Notes: generated by a model not told the origin, from the letters alone. 64,000 nucleotides of DNA from UMGS1370 sp046957575 (GCA_046957575.1 JBKUOG010000003.1:62001-126000), one strand, 5' to 3'. Positions 18,042 through 27,356 are shown, counted from the first letter of the stretch. Made by a program: numbers and translations.

Positions 18042-18923
18042 TTATGCAGCTTTCTGAGCCTGCTTCTTTTTCATAGACTGATGTTTTGCAAACAGAATGA
18101 TTGCAGCAACAGCCGCCAAAACTATGGACAGTGCCTGAGATACTGCAATGCCTGTGCCAAACAGCATAAGCTGATCGGTCCTTAATCCTTCGATCCACGC
18201 ACGTCCCACTCCATACCCCAACAGGTAAATAAGAAGCATTTCTCCATCAAATTTTTTCCGTTTCCGGTACCACAGCATAAAAGCGAGAAGTCCCACGTTC
18301 CACAGAGATTCATATAAAAAAGTGGGATGAACCTGAATATATTCAATGCCCTGCTCCACTATTTTGTGATCCAGAAGTTCCTGAGAAATCATAGATGGAT
18401 TGACGATGGACATCTTAATCCTCATGGCAAGAAGATTATCTGTATATCCGCCAAAGGCTTCTGCATTAAAAAAATTCCCCCATCTTCCAATAATCTGGCC
18501 CAGAACCAGTCCCAGCACTCCACTGTCCGCCATTGAGAAAAAGGAAAGTTTCCGAACCTTTGTAAACACGATTAAGGTTAAAACCGCTCCGATCACGCCT
18601 CCGTAAATAGCAAGACCGCCGGCCCGCAAATTAAAGATCTGCAGCAGATTATCTTTGTATGCATCCCACTGGAAAATTACATAATACAGTCTGGCTCCTA
18701 TAATGGAAAAAATAATGGCATACAGTGCAAAATCCAGATAATTTTCCGGGTCCTGTCCTCTTCTTTTGGCGTCTGCCTGAGCCAGCCAGATGCCGGCCAG
18801 CATCCCAATCCCGATAATGATTCCATAGTATGCAATGCGGAATCCAAATATGGACACACTGTTTTTCAAATGCTCTATCGTAATGCCCAAATTCACAAAA
18901 CTAATGTCATATCCTTCTGTCAT
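18042..18923 (-). CDS. lgt: Prolipoprotein diacylglyceryl transferase
   Basis: Membrane enzyme that transfers diacylglycerol from phosphatidylglycerol to the lipobox Cys of prolipoproteins. Seven or so helices are visible. Family motifs include GGLAIYGGVIGA, GLVLGQIIGRWGNFFNAEAFG and HPTFLYESLWN. The start at 18923 (MTEGYDISF) has a GGGAG site nine bases upstream; the open frame extends another 32 codons without one. It would process the binding lipoprotein encoded at 27442-28851. Confidence 0.94.
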   Translation of the reverse strand: MTEGYDISFVNLGITIEHLKNSVSIFGFRIAYYGIIIGIGMLAGIWLAQADAKRRGQDPENYLDFALYAIIFSIIGARLYYVIFQWDAYKDNLLQIFNLRAGGLAIYGGVIGAVLTLIVFTKVRKLSFFSMADSGVLGLVLGQIIGRWGNFFNAEAFGGYTDNLLAMRIKMSIVNPSMISQELLDHKIVEQGIEYIQVHPTFLYESLWNVGLLAFMLWYRKRKKFDGEMLLIYLLGYGVGRAWIEGLRTDQLMLFGTGIAVSQALSIVLAAVAAIILFAKHQSMKKKQAQKAA

Positions 18924-19126
18924 GCTAAAAACTCCCTTGTAAGATTTGCTGCTGATATCTGATGTTACCCGCCAGGCATCAGCTTTTTTCATTTTACTCC
19001 CAAAACGGTCAAAAAGCAATCTCTTACTGGTGTTAAAATTATTTCAGGTAACAGTTGGTTAGTCTGCTTCATATTCTTGCTGTCTCAATTCGCGTACCGA
19101 CCACCTGGAATTAACGATATATATGT

Positions 19127-19223
19127 AACAGTTCAGCCCTATGAAGATTCAGACAGGAAAACTCTTATAAAAACAAGTTTTCAACACTTTTTCCTGTCGG
19201 AATTTTCGCATGACTGAACTGTT
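19127..19223. repeat. Intergenic palindromic repeat, full copy B
   Basis: A 97-base imperfect palindrome: the left arm (AACAGTTCAG, then GAAGATTCAGACAGGAAAA) and the right arm (TTTTCCTGTC, GGAATTTTCGCATG, CTGAACTGTT) are near-complements around a core AAAACAAGTTTTCAAC (19170-19185). The right half recurs at 8097-8148. The element is non-coding and sits between lgt and the ychF promoter. Apart from this and the ychF leader, the 400-base gap holds nothing I recognise. Confidence 0.75.
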
Positions 19224-19254
19224 GCTAATATATAGAAATATTTGTCTGTTAAGA

Positions 19255-19282
19255 TTGAAAAAACGGAGTCCTTGTGCTATAC
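19255..19282 (+). promoter_or_regulatory. Promoter of ychF
   Basis: TTGAAA (19255-19260) and TATACT (19277-19282) are 16 bases apart, giving an untranslated leader of about 135 bases before the ychF ATG. An 8-base stem, AGAAACCC (19379-19386) with GGGTTTCT (19398-19405), lies shortly before the ribosome-binding site. Confidence 0.6.
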
Positions 19283-19328
19283 TTTATATTTGCGTTGGAC
19301 TCTTTTTTTAACGTGAAAGGAGTCTGTT

Positions 19329-19343
19329 ATGAAAAAAACTTAA
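19329..19343 (+). other. Four-codon minigene (Met-Lys-Lys-Thr) in the ychF leader
   Basis: ATG AAA AAA ACT TAA follows a good AAAGGAGT site, far upstream of the ychF start. It could be a translated leader or minigene influencing leader structure. It could equally be a chance ATG beside a purine-rich stretch. Confidence 0.35.
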
Positions 19344-19423
19344 AGGGCAAATGGCGTAATAAAAATATAAGGAAAGGCAGAAACCCGCAAAATTACAGGG
19401 TTTCTGAACAGGTAAAGATAAAT

Positions 19424-20521
19424 ATGAAATTAGGTATTGTAGGACTGCCAAACGTCGGCAAAAGCACACTGTTTAATTCTCTCACCAAGGCCGGAGCAGA
19501 GTCTGCCAATTATCCTTTCTGTACCATTGACCCCAATGTGGGAGTTGTAAGTGTTCCGGATCCTCGCTTAAAGCAGTTGGCGGCTTTGTATGATTCAGAA
19601 AAAATCACTCCTGCTGTCATTGAATTTGTAGACATTGCAGGTCTGGTAAAAGGCGCATCAAAAGGGGAAGGTCTGGGCAACCAGTTTCTTTCCAATATCC
19701 GAGAAGTAGATGCCATTATCCACGTAGTCCGCTGTTTTGAAGACGGCAATGTTATCCACGTAGACGGCAGTGTTGAGCCCTTAAGAGATATTGAAACCAT
19801 TGACTTGGAATTGATTTTCTCTGATATCGAGGTTTTGGATCGCCGCATTTCCAAAACTGCCAGAAGCGCTATGAATGATAAGTCTCTTGCGAAAGAATTA
19901 GAGACATTAAAAGCATTAAAGGCTCATCTGGAGGACGGTAAACTTGCCAGAAGCTATGAACCTGCTGACGATGATGAAGCCGCTTTTATTGCATCTTTAA
20001 ATCTTCTGACTGCAAAACCGGTAATTTTCGCCGCAAATGTATCCGAAGACGATGTAGCGGATGATGGTAATTCCAACGAACGCGTAGCTTCTGTCCGCAA
20101 ATTTGCTGCCGAAAACAACAGTGAAGTATTTGTCATCTGTGCGCAGATTGAACAGGAAATTGCGGAATTAGACGATGATGAAAAGAAAATGTTCCTGGAG
20201 GATTTAGGACTTTCTGAATCTGGTCTGGACAAGCTGATTGCTGCCAGCTACCGCATTTTGGGCCTTATCAGCTATCTGACTGCAGGTGTTACCGAAACCC
20301 GCGCATGGACCATTAAAGTAGGTACCAAAGCTCCTCAGGCAGCAGGCAAGATTCACTCTGACTTTGAAAGAGGATTTATCCGCGCGGAAGTAGTTAACTA
20401 TCAGGATCTGCTGGACTGCGGCTCCTATAACGGCGCTAAAGAAAAAGGACTGGTTCGCCTGGAAGGAAAAGACTATGTAGTAAAAGACGGAGATGTGATT
20501 CTGTTCCGTTTTAATGTGTAA
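19424..20521 (+). CDS. ychF: YchF-family ribosome-associated ATPase
   Basis: Obg-related P-loop NTPase that prefers ATP, associates with ribosomes and acts in translation and oxidative-stress responses. The G1 loop is GLPNVGKST near the N-terminus, followed by the switch segment with DIAGLVKGASKGEGLGNQ. The C-terminal TGS-like domain ends with DGDVILFRFNV. At 365 residues it is full length. The start is the Met before KLGIVGLPNVGKS; the open frame extends 50 codons upstream across the leader but has no family homology there. Confidence 0.96.
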   Translation: MKLGIVGLPNVGKSTLFNSLTKAGAESANYPFCTIDPNVGVVSVPDPRLKQLAALYDSEKITPAVIEFVDIAGLVKGASKGEGLGNQFLSNIREVDAIIHVVRCFEDGNVIHVDGSVEPLRDIETIDLELIFSDIEVLDRRISKTARSAMNDKSLAKELETLKALKAHLEDGKLARSYEPADDDEAAFIASLNLLTAKPVIFAANVSEDDVADDGNSNERVASVRKFAAENNSEVFVICAQIEQEIAELDDDEKKMFLEDLGLSESGLDKLIAASYRILGLISYLTAGVTETRAWTIKVGTKAPQAAGKIHSDFERGFIRAEVVNYQDLLDCGSYNGAKEKGLVRLEGKDYVVKDGDVILFRFNV

Positions 20522-20553
20522 CAGGAACACTGACGAGGTATTTTACGAGTCTG

Positions 20554-20600
20554 AGGCGTTTCTCTCCACAACTATTTATGTGGAGAGAAACGCCTTTTTA
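20554..20600 (+). terminator. Rho-independent terminator of ychF
   Basis: Perfect 17-base stem: AGGCGTTTCTCTCCACA (20554-20570), 8-base loop, complement (20579-20595), then TTTTTA. There is no T-run on the opposite side, so it works for the plus strand only. Confidence 0.92.
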
Positions 20601-20608
20601 CATTTCCT

Positions 20609-20836
20609 TTATTTTTTAATTCTCTGCTCTGCTTCCATCTGACTGAAAAAGACTGTACTCCCAATGACTGTATCGGAAAATACACACAAACCTTCGCAGG
20701 CTCCTATGGTATCAATACTGAATGTCTGCCCCTTACCTGTGTCCAAAACATCTGTTGCATGACCAGAGTAAATCTGATTGTTTTCTATGTAAAAAAGCTC
20801 TTGCCCTTCCTGGATTTTCGGTTTCATATTTTTCAT
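20609..20836 (-). CDS. Small hypothetical protein, 75 residues
   Basis: I do not recognise a family. The 75-residue product is soluble and mixed acidic/polar, with FYIENNQIYSGHATDV and FSIDTIGACEGLCVFSD, which suggests a small beta-rich domain. An AGAGGG site five bases before the ATG and its position 66 bases after the GH95-like gene on the same strand support a real gene, possibly the last gene of the glycan operon. The second Met (residue 4) is an alternative start. Confidence 0.55.
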   Translation of the reverse strand: MKNMKPKIQEGQELFYIENNQIYSGHATDVLDTGKGQTFSIDTIGACEGLCVFSDTVIGSTVFFSQMEAEQRIKK

Positions 20837-20901
20837 TCTACCCTCTTTCCAAAAAACTATAAATTCTTTATTTTTGTATTAATTTTTATTTTCCAAATTT
20901 C

Positions 20902-23148
20902 TTATACACTGCTCCATGTCCAGTCTTCTCCTGCTTTCAGCCTCACCTGCAGGCTGCCTTTTTCCGGCGCCCCTAGCCTTGTTGTTTCAAAAATGCCCTG
21001 TACGGTTACGTCCTGGTCTTTTGCTGAAGTCAGGGTAACGGAAACTACTTTTCCTTCTTTCATACAGGCAGATACACAAAGTCCTCCAAAGCCCCTGAAT
21101 CTCTGGAAGGAAAGACCTTTCTGCTTCCATTCTTCCGGTACGGCAGGGAACAGGACTATTCGTCCTTTTTCTGTCTGCAAAAGCATTTCCTGCAGGGCGT
21201 CCGCTGCATACATATTGGCTTCCAGGGTAAATGGCCGGTAATGGAAGGTGCTGTAACCCCGCTTTTTGTAATCTCCATTTAAGTGAAAACCATTGGAGGA
21301 ACAGAAACTTTCCCAGAAAATCTGCAGTCTGTCCCAGGCTCCTTCTCCATTGCCCTGAATCCCATACAGATGGGACATCCAGGCAAAGGAAAATCCAACC
21401 CACATACCAGTGCCTAAAAACTCATAATCCGATACCACTGCATCCACAATCCTCCGGTCTTCCTGCTTGTCATAGCCAATCAGATGCAGCGGGCAGATAG
21501 CCAGGGCATTGGACAAGTGGCGATGGGATTCTGTCAGAATTTCATCTGGAGACAGCATCAGCACTCCCCTGTCGTCTACTGCCAGATCCGGAAGCTTTTT
21601 CAGAATATTCTGCCACGTTTCCAATTCTTTTTCTTCTCCCAGTTCTCTGGCATACTCGGCCAGTGTCTGATACAGGTAGCGAAGCAGCGCCAGATCGTAA
21701 TTGCTGTTTGGCGTTACCCAGGACTCTGATTCATCGTCGTGTATCTCCGGAGAACTGGACACTGGAAGACAGTATGTTCCATCCTCACCCTCTTCCAGAA
21801 GGCTGGTTATACAGACAGCCGTCTCCCGGAAATAAGGCCAGGCCCGCTCTATCAGAAAGTTTCGATCCCCTGTATAGCAGTAATAAAGGTCAAAGGACTG
21901 GCAGAGCCAGATCTGCTGGGTCGGGCTTAGCGAATACATAGGCCAGCCCCCTAAAGGCTGTCCGTCTATGGTCATCACTCCCGGAAGGCAGATTCCTTCT
22001 GTACCGTAAAATTCCTTTGCAAACTCCCTGGCCGCAGGTCTTAACTCCCATAAAAAGTCCAGGAACGCTTCTCCCTCTTCCCAATGGCCCGCCTTAAAAA
22101 AATGGGTATAGGAAAGCTGGGTATTTAAATCGTTGTGATAATCCCCTTTCCAGGGCGGCAGACAGCCGTCATCTGCTGTCCATACCCCCTGGAGAGGCAT
22201 TGGAAAGCAGCCCTTTCTGGAGCAGGATGCAAACAGGTAGTTTGTCATATACCATTGTTCTTCTGCCAGCTTTTCCGGAAGATGGACAGAACTTTTCTTC
22301 CAGAAATTTTTCCACCAGTTCCTGTGACTGGCCTGATAAGCTTCATAGCCGGCTTTTATCTGGCTGCAAAGAAGCGCTTCTGCCTCCTTAAGCCAGTTTT
22401 CTCCGTCGTCTGAACTGCTTATCCGGTAAAAGATCAGCGTTTCTTTCTCTTCTTCGCGGACAGCCGCAGTCACGCCATAAGAAAACTGGCTGGTTACCGG
22501 CTGGATATAACCCAGAATACGGATTCCATCAGAAACTATCCGTTCCTCTTTTACCGGACAGGGGTAGTGCAGATTTTTCAGACTGCCCTGGGAAATTTCC
22601 CTGTGGTCCGGATCGTATTTTCGGGTGTTTTTTTCTTCTTGTGTTCCAAAAGCAGGATGTTCCAGCTCCAGAGAAAAAAGGGGTGGGACTGCTCCCACCC
22701 GAATCATGCCGGTTTTGTTTTCCGCATGGCAGACTGCCTGGATGCAGACGGTTCGCTCCTTCACCTTTACGTTCAGCTCTGCCTGCGCCTGTTTCAGATC
22801 CAGTCCGTATTCCACAGAAGCGCTCTCAGGAAAATGCAGAACCAGCGTTCCTGACGGCAGCTTGGTCGGCGCCGGTTCCTGATAAGGCGCATCGAAAATA
22901 CGGCGGATTTCTGTTGTATTTTTTTCTTTTGCCAGACGCACCAGATTGCGGTAGGTAAATTCCGGAGCAGCAGTCTGCTCCAGCCTGGTCCGATCCCAGA
23001 TGTCGGTCCGGTCCAGACTGAAACGGATTCCTTTTGAAGGCCCCCATATCAGACAGCCTGTTTTTCCATTTCCCAACGGAACTCCCTGATCCCAGCTGGA
23101 AGAAGCTTCTGGAAACTTCCTCTTAAATCTCATACCAGATAATCTCAT
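20902..23148 (-). CDS. Divergent GH95-like glycosidase (fucosidase/galactosidase superfamily)
   Basis: Predicted cytoplasmic inverting glycoside hydrolase with a GH95 layout. An N-terminal beta domain starts WDQGVPLGNGKTGCLIWG. An (alpha/alpha)6 barrel carries LQGVW, SSSPE and SHRHLS, and a C-terminal beta domain contains VLFPAVPEEWKQKG. GH95 enzymes remove alpha-1,2-fucose or related residues from H-antigen type glycans. No signal peptide is visible. Two conserved spots differ from the GH95 pattern I recall: DYHNDLNTQ where NIN is usual, and TLEANMY where IDGNFG is usual, so specificity may differ. It overlaps the GH112 gene by 26 bases; an ATG at 23133 is an alternative start. Confidence 0.72.
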   Translation of the reverse strand: MRLSGMRFKRKFPEASSSWDQGVPLGNGKTGCLIWGPSKGIRFSLDRTDIWDRTRLEQTAAPEFTYRNLVRLAKEKNTTEIRRIFDAPYQEPAPTKLPSGTLVLHFPESASVEYGLDLKQAQAELNVKVKERTVCIQAVCHAENKTGMIRVGAVPPLFSLELEHPAFGTQEEKNTRKYDPDHREISQGSLKNLHYPCPVKEERIVSDGIRILGYIQPVTSQFSYGVTAAVREEEKETLIFYRISSSDDGENWLKEAEALLCSQIKAGYEAYQASHRNWWKNFWKKSSVHLPEKLAEEQWYMTNYLFASCSRKGCFPMPLQGVWTADDGCLPPWKGDYHNDLNTQLSYTHFFKAGHWEEGEAFLDFLWELRPAAREFAKEFYGTEGICLPGVMTIDGQPLGGWPMYSLSPTQQIWLCQSFDLYYCYTGDRNFLIERAWPYFRETAVCITSLLEEGEDGTYCLPVSSSPEIHDDESESWVTPNSNYDLALLRYLYQTLAEYARELGEEKELETWQNILKKLPDLAVDDRGVLMLSPDEILTESHRHLSNALAICPLHLIGYDKQEDRRIVDAVVSDYEFLGTGMWVGFSFAWMSHLYGIQGNGEGAWDRLQIFWESFCSSNGFHLNGDYKKRGYSTFHYRPFTLEANMYAADALQEMLLQTEKGRIVLFPAVPEEWKQKGLSFQRFRGFGGLCVSACMKEGKVVSVTLTSAKDQDVTVQGIFETTRLGAPEKGSLQVRLKAGEDWTWSSV

Positions 23149-25279
23149 TGGCCTTCATATCCAGATGGAAACTGGTTCCGTCTCCCCTGTAAACGGTGGT
23201 TTCCTGAGGCTCATAGGTATTGTTTACAACACAGAACTTGCCATTTTCTACATATGCATGAACTTCTACATTGTAGTTGGTGCTGAACCATTTGTGCAGG
23301 TTGTCCTCATCATGGGCGCTCCACAAAATAGAACGGTACAGCAGACGGCTGTTTTCAAAGCTGTATGGAAGTCCGCTCATGTATACGGCGCGGCCCTTTC
23401 CAAACTCATTTACTGCCAGGTTGACACGTTTGCCTGTTTCAACCAGCACTTCTGCGCCTTCCAGAGCGTACATATTCTTCTGGTTTTCGCCAAAATCAAT
23501 GGTTCCCTTGCTGTCTTCGGTAATAAAGTGGCTGTGGGTATCCCAGTTGTACTTGTCGTATCCAAGAGTAAAGCCAGTCTCTTTTTCAATACCAAATACG
23601 TTGGCTAACTGGATGAACCGTCCGTTTGCCTGATGGCCGGTAGGTTCGCCGATTCCGATTAAGCCGCCGCCTTCATAAACAAATTTCTTGATTGCAGAAA
23701 CGATAACCGGATTGCTCCACCAGTCGCCGCCGGTATGGGCAGTATCTGCGTCGCCTACGTTTAAGATAACGTCAATATCGTCTAAAATAGCCGGATTGTC
23801 CAGAATATCCTGGAAGCTGATAAACTTCACATCAAATGGCGCGCCGGACAGAGCCTCGATAACGCCAGCGTAGAAGTAGTTTTCCTTGTGGTAGATAGCG
23901 TGGTGAACCATATGGCAGCCCCATGCCCTCATCTTGCCCCAACAGTTTAATACGGCTACTTTCTTGATGCAGTATGGTACGCAGCCCTTCATATTGTCGT
24001 ACAAGGTTCTGAATTCCTTGCAGACAGAGTCTACATACTCGATAAAGTCTGGGAACTCCAATGCCAGCTTTAAGTATCCGCCGTATCCAATACGGTCAAT
24101 AGGCTTTCTTAAAATTGCTCTTCTGGCTGTTACCCAGTTAACCTTTGCTTCTTTTACCGGATCTCCGCCTTCGTGGAAGGTATCCGGGAAGAAGTATGGA
24201 AGCAGACGGCCCTCTGTATACGTTACACCTTCAATATCGCTGATCAGACGAAGGGTAGAACCGTTTCCCACACTTCCCACTACTGCGTCTAAGCCCATGG
24301 TCTTAAACTCTTCCATAAATGGCTCGGTTCCGATCCAGTGGTCGCCTAAGAACATCATGGCTTCCCTGCCGCATTCGTGGGTAATGTCTACCATCTCTTT
24401 TACGATTTTTGCAACTTCCCGACGCTGGAATGCCTGGAAATCCTGGAATTCTTTGCTTGGAATCCGGTACTGGTTGTTGTAATATCCCTGGTCAATGATG
24501 TATTCCGGACGGAATGGGTATCCTGCTTCTTTTTCAAACTGCTCTAAAATGTATGGACTGACAGATGCAGAATATCCGTACCAGTCTACATACTTTTCTC
24601 TGGCCAGTTCGTCGAAAATCAGCGTAAACTGATGGAAGAATGTAGTAAAACGCAGTACGTTTACATATGGATGTTCTTCAATAAACTTACGCAGACGCTT
24701 TAAGGTGTACGCATGGGTCTTTGGCTGACGGACATCAAAAGTAATCTGGTGTTCTACATCTTTCCAGCCATTGGTGACAGCATTGTACATATGCACCGGA
24801 TCCCACATAATGTATGCAAGGAAGCTGACGGTATAGTCATGGAATGCTTCTGATTCTACCGTTACTTCTCCAGTTTCTTCGCTGTAACTCCAGCGCGCTG
24901 TTGGAACAACTTGTCCGGTTGTACGGTCTACAACTTCCCACCAGCGGGTAATATCATCTCTGGTGTTAGGCTTTAACATATCCGGATACAGGCCCTTCAT
25001 CAGCTTAATCTTCAGTTCTTCCCCATCGGCTGTATAAAATGGGGTCATTACATACATCTGCTGGATTTCTTCCGGGTTCTCCAGCGCCCATTTATTGTCT
25101 TTTCGGGTGGTATAATATGTGGAATAAATCTTTGCGTCTACATTGCAAAGTTCTTCCGGAAAATCCGTTCCATCACAGTCCCGGATGGCATCTGCTCCCC
25201 ACTGCTCCATAATTTCCAAAGTCTGCGGAATTACATCCAAATCTGTGGGAATGGTTACCCGTCCTTTCTTTTGCTCCAT
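23123..25279 (-). CDS. GH112 1,3-beta-galactosyl-N-acetylhexosamine phosphorylase
   Basis: Cytoplasmic phosphorylase converting galacto-N-biose or lacto-N-biose plus phosphate to galactose-1-phosphate and the N-acetylhexosamine. The TIM-barrel catalytic Asp lies in MFLGDHWIGTEPF at residue 313, the same number as the known catalytic Asp of the Bifidobacterium longum enzyme. Val162 and Asn166, acceptor-site positions in that enzyme as I recall, are conserved, which favours galacto-/lacto-N-biose over the galactosyl-rhamnose GH112 branch. Length (718) is typical. The neighbouring importer and GH95-like gene support a host-glycan disaccharide pathway. Confidence 0.9.
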   Translation of the reverse strand: MEQKKGRVTIPTDLDVIPQTLEIMEQWGADAIRDCDGTDFPEELCNVDAKIYSTYYTTRKDNKWALENPEEIQQMYVMTPFYTADGEELKIKLMKGLYPDMLKPNTRDDITRWWEVVDRTTGQVVPTARWSYSEETGEVTVESEAFHDYTVSFLAYIMWDPVHMYNAVTNGWKDVEHQITFDVRQPKTHAYTLKRLRKFIEEHPYVNVLRFTTFFHQFTLIFDELAREKYVDWYGYSASVSPYILEQFEKEAGYPFRPEYIIDQGYYNNQYRIPSKEFQDFQAFQRREVAKIVKEMVDITHECGREAMMFLGDHWIGTEPFMEEFKTMGLDAVVGSVGNGSTLRLISDIEGVTYTEGRLLPYFFPDTFHEGGDPVKEAKVNWVTARRAILRKPIDRIGYGGYLKLALEFPDFIEYVDSVCKEFRTLYDNMKGCVPYCIKKVAVLNCWGKMRAWGCHMVHHAIYHKENYFYAGVIEALSGAPFDVKFISFQDILDNPAILDDIDVILNVGDADTAHTGGDWWSNPVIVSAIKKFVYEGGGLIGIGEPTGHQANGRFIQLANVFGIEKETGFTLGYDKYNWDTHSHFITEDSKGTIDFGENQKNMYALEGAEVLVETGKRVNLAVNEFGKGRAVYMSGLPYSFENSRLLYRSILWSAHDEDNLHKWFSTNYNVEVHAYVENGKFCVVNNTYEPQETTVYRGDGTSFHLDMKANEIIWYEI

Positions 25280-25310
25280 CTAATTCATTCCCTCCTAAAA
25301 ATATGTCTTT

Positions 25311-25490
25311 TTACTTATACTGTCTGTTGTAAAGCCAAAGCAGGAAAATCAGTCCTGCCAGTCCAAGAAGCATGGTACACAGCCCTCCCGGACCAATGTT
25401 GCGCTGACCCGCTATGACCAGCGCCACACATACGACAAATACGATTGCTATCAGAATTCCGGTAAGAATCTTCTTTGTACTCTCGTTCAT
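25311..25490 (-). CDS. Small two-helix membrane protein in the glycan operon
   Basis: A 59-residue protein with two hydrophobic helices, about residues 9-27 and 35-53, separated by AGQRNIGPGGLC. An AGGAG site precedes the ATG at 25490; it lies 12 bases after the permease gene and 31 bases before the GH112 gene. It resembles short membrane proteins I associate with GH112 loci (DUF6903-like), but I cannot confirm the family. The longer open frame on this strand over the same bases is an out-of-frame shadow. Confidence 0.75.
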   Translation of the reverse strand: MNESTKKILTGILIAIVFVVCVALVIAGQRNIGPGGLCTMLLGLAGLIFLLWLYNRQYK

Positions 25491-25502
25491 CTCTGCTCCT
25501 CC

Positions 25503-26396
25503 TTATCCCTTCAGACCGCCCAGGGTCATTCCTTCTGTCAGTTTCTTCTGGACGCACATATACAAAATCAGAGTCGGCAGCATAACGATTACCAGTCCGG
25601 CATACATCTGACCGTACTGGACCGCAGAACGCTGGGCCGCCATCAGATTCATCAGGCCCACTGGAAGGGTTTTTAATTCCGGCTTGGTCAGCATGGTCAT
25701 GGAAATAATGTATTCATTCCAGAATGCCAGGAAGTTAAAGAGTACAACCGTCACAATGCTGGGTTTTGCCATAGGCAGAATAACCTGGACCATTGTCCTG
25801 AAATAACTTGCTCCATCTACATAAGCCGCTTCCTCATAATCTCTTGCAAGGGATTTAAAATAACCGGAAAGCAGATAAATGGTAAACGGAAGCGCCGTTG
25901 CTGCATATACAACTGCCAGGATGAACAGGTTATTTAAGAAGAACGGATGTCCGATAGTCTTTCTTAAATACGTATCTCCATTGCTGAGCATTAAAAAGAT
26001 CGGCACTACAATGTAGTTTACATTGATAAACAGTCCTGCCATAAACATAACGTTCCAGAACTTTGAGCTGCGGAACTTAAATCTTGCCAGTACATAAGCG
26101 GCCGGAAGCGCAATTACAATCAGAAGCGTAATTGCCAGGGCTGTTACAATAATGGAGTTCAGCATATAGGAACCCATGCTCGCCTTCTGCCATGCGTCCA
26201 CAAAGTTCTGGAAGTGGAATCCGGCCGGAAGCGCCCAGGGGCTTCTGTAAAATTCAGAGTTTTCCTTAATAGAGGCCATAAATACCCAGGCCACAGGAAC
26301 AATAATTAACAGTGCAAGGAAGGATAACATCAGATAAATCAGAACCTTGGCAAACTTTGATGTTTCTTTGATTGCACCCTTCGGGGTTTTGCTCAT
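25503..26396 (-). CDS. Sugar ABC transporter permease, MalG type
   Basis: Inner permease of a CUT1-family carbohydrate importer. Six hydrophobic helices and the EAA loop (EEAAYVDGASYFRTMVQVILP) that docks on the ATPase are visible, and the C-terminus is typical of MalG-type subunits (TEGMTLGGLKG). The cognate ATPase is not encoded here; CUT1 systems in Firmicutes commonly share one MsmK-type ATPase encoded elsewhere. It lies 14 bases after the partner permease. Confidence 0.93.
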   Translation of the reverse strand: MSKTPKGAIKETSKFAKVLIYLMLSFLALLIIVPVAWVFMASIKENSEFYRSPWALPAGFHFQNFVDAWQKASMGSYMLNSIIVTALAITLLIVIALPAAYVLARFKFRSSKFWNVMFMAGLFINVNYIVVPIFLMLSNGDTYLRKTIGHPFFLNNLFILAVVYAATALPFTIYLLSGYFKSLARDYEEAAYVDGASYFRTMVQVILPMAKPSIVTVVLFNFLAFWNEYIISMTMLTKPELKTLPVGLMNLMAAQRSAVQYGQMYAGLVIVMLPTLILYMCVQKKLTEGMTLGGLKG

Positions 26397-26410
26397 CTCT
26401 CGTCCCTCCC

Positions 26411-27313
26411 TTAAAATTCAACTTCTTCTCGTTTGGTGACCGCATTGAGAATACCGGCCAGGATAAAGGAGAAGAGAAATACAACGGTACCAATCGCCAT
26501 ACCATATCCATAAGAAGAGTTGGTATAAGCCTCCTGATACATATAGCTCAGGAATACATGGGACGCCCCGTCCGGATTACCATTGGTCATGGCTTTTACG
26601 AACAGGAAACTCATGTTGATGGTACTGATAATAAAAAACGTCAGTGTAGTTCTGATGTTGGTCCAGATTAACGGAAGCGTAATGGAAAAGAACTGGGTAA
26701 TTCTTCCTGCGCCTTCCAGACTGGCAGATTCATACAGGCTTTCCGGCACATTGGCCATACTTGCCATATACATAACCATGTAATAGCCGATTGCCTGCCA
26801 TACCATCGCTATGGCAATACTGTAGATAACCAGCTTCCGGCTGCCCAGCCACAAAATTGGATCTTCCGCTCCTGCCGGCCCTCTGAACAGGTTTAAAATA
26901 GAGTTCAAAAGTCCCTGGCTTGGATCGTAAATTGCAGAGAAAATCGCGCTGATAACTACAACGGACAAGATATTTGGGATATAGAATACGATTCTGAAAA
27001 AGTTCTGTCCTTTAATTTTCTCTCTGCTGAGAATTGCCGCAAAAATCAGCGCCATGGAAAACGTTACAATCGTAACGACTACAATCAGCAGAATTGTATT
27101 CTGAAATGACTGGTAAAATTTATCGCTTTGAAACAGGGTTTTAAAGTTTTTCAATCCAACAAACTGTTTTTCTGCCGTATATCCGCCCCATTTATACAGG
27201 GACATCCGGAATACGTCAAATGATGGAATGATCATAAAAATAATAAACAATATGGCTGCAGGAGCCAGACAGAAAAATACAAACCTGCCCTGTCCTTTTC
27301 CTCTATTCCGCAT
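26411..27313 (-). CDS. Sugar ABC transporter permease, MalF type
   Basis: Partner permease of the CUT1 importer. Six helices are visible, and the EAA motif is present as YESASLEGAGRITQFFSITLPL. The start at 27313 (MRNRGKGQ) is preferred because GGAG lies eight bases upstream. The longer frame begins with a GTG at 27349 that has no ribosome-binding site and sits beside the hairpin separating it from the binding-protein gene. Confidence 0.92.
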   Translation of the reverse strand: MRNRGKGQGRFVFFCLAPAAILFIIFMIIPSFDVFRMSLYKWGGYTAEKQFVGLKNFKTLFQSDKFYQSFQNTILLIVVVTIVTFSMALIFAAILSREKIKGQNFFRIVFYIPNILSVVVISAIFSAIYDPSQGLLNSILNLFRGPAGAEDPILWLGSRKLVIYSIAIAMVWQAIGYYMVMYMASMANVPESLYESASLEGAGRITQFFSITLPLIWTNIRTTLTFFIISTINMSFLFVKAMTNGNPDGASHVFLSYMYQEAYTNSSYGYGMAIGTVVFLFSFILAGILNAVTKREEVEF

Positions 27314-27356
27314 CTGCTCATCTCCATTCTTCCTAAAGCGTTTTCTCACATTTTCA

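Noticed and set aside
25315..25557. Minus-strand frame of 80 codons in the glycan locus
   Set aside because: It is out of frame with the 59-residue membrane protein at 25311-25490, which has the ribosome-binding site and protein-like composition.
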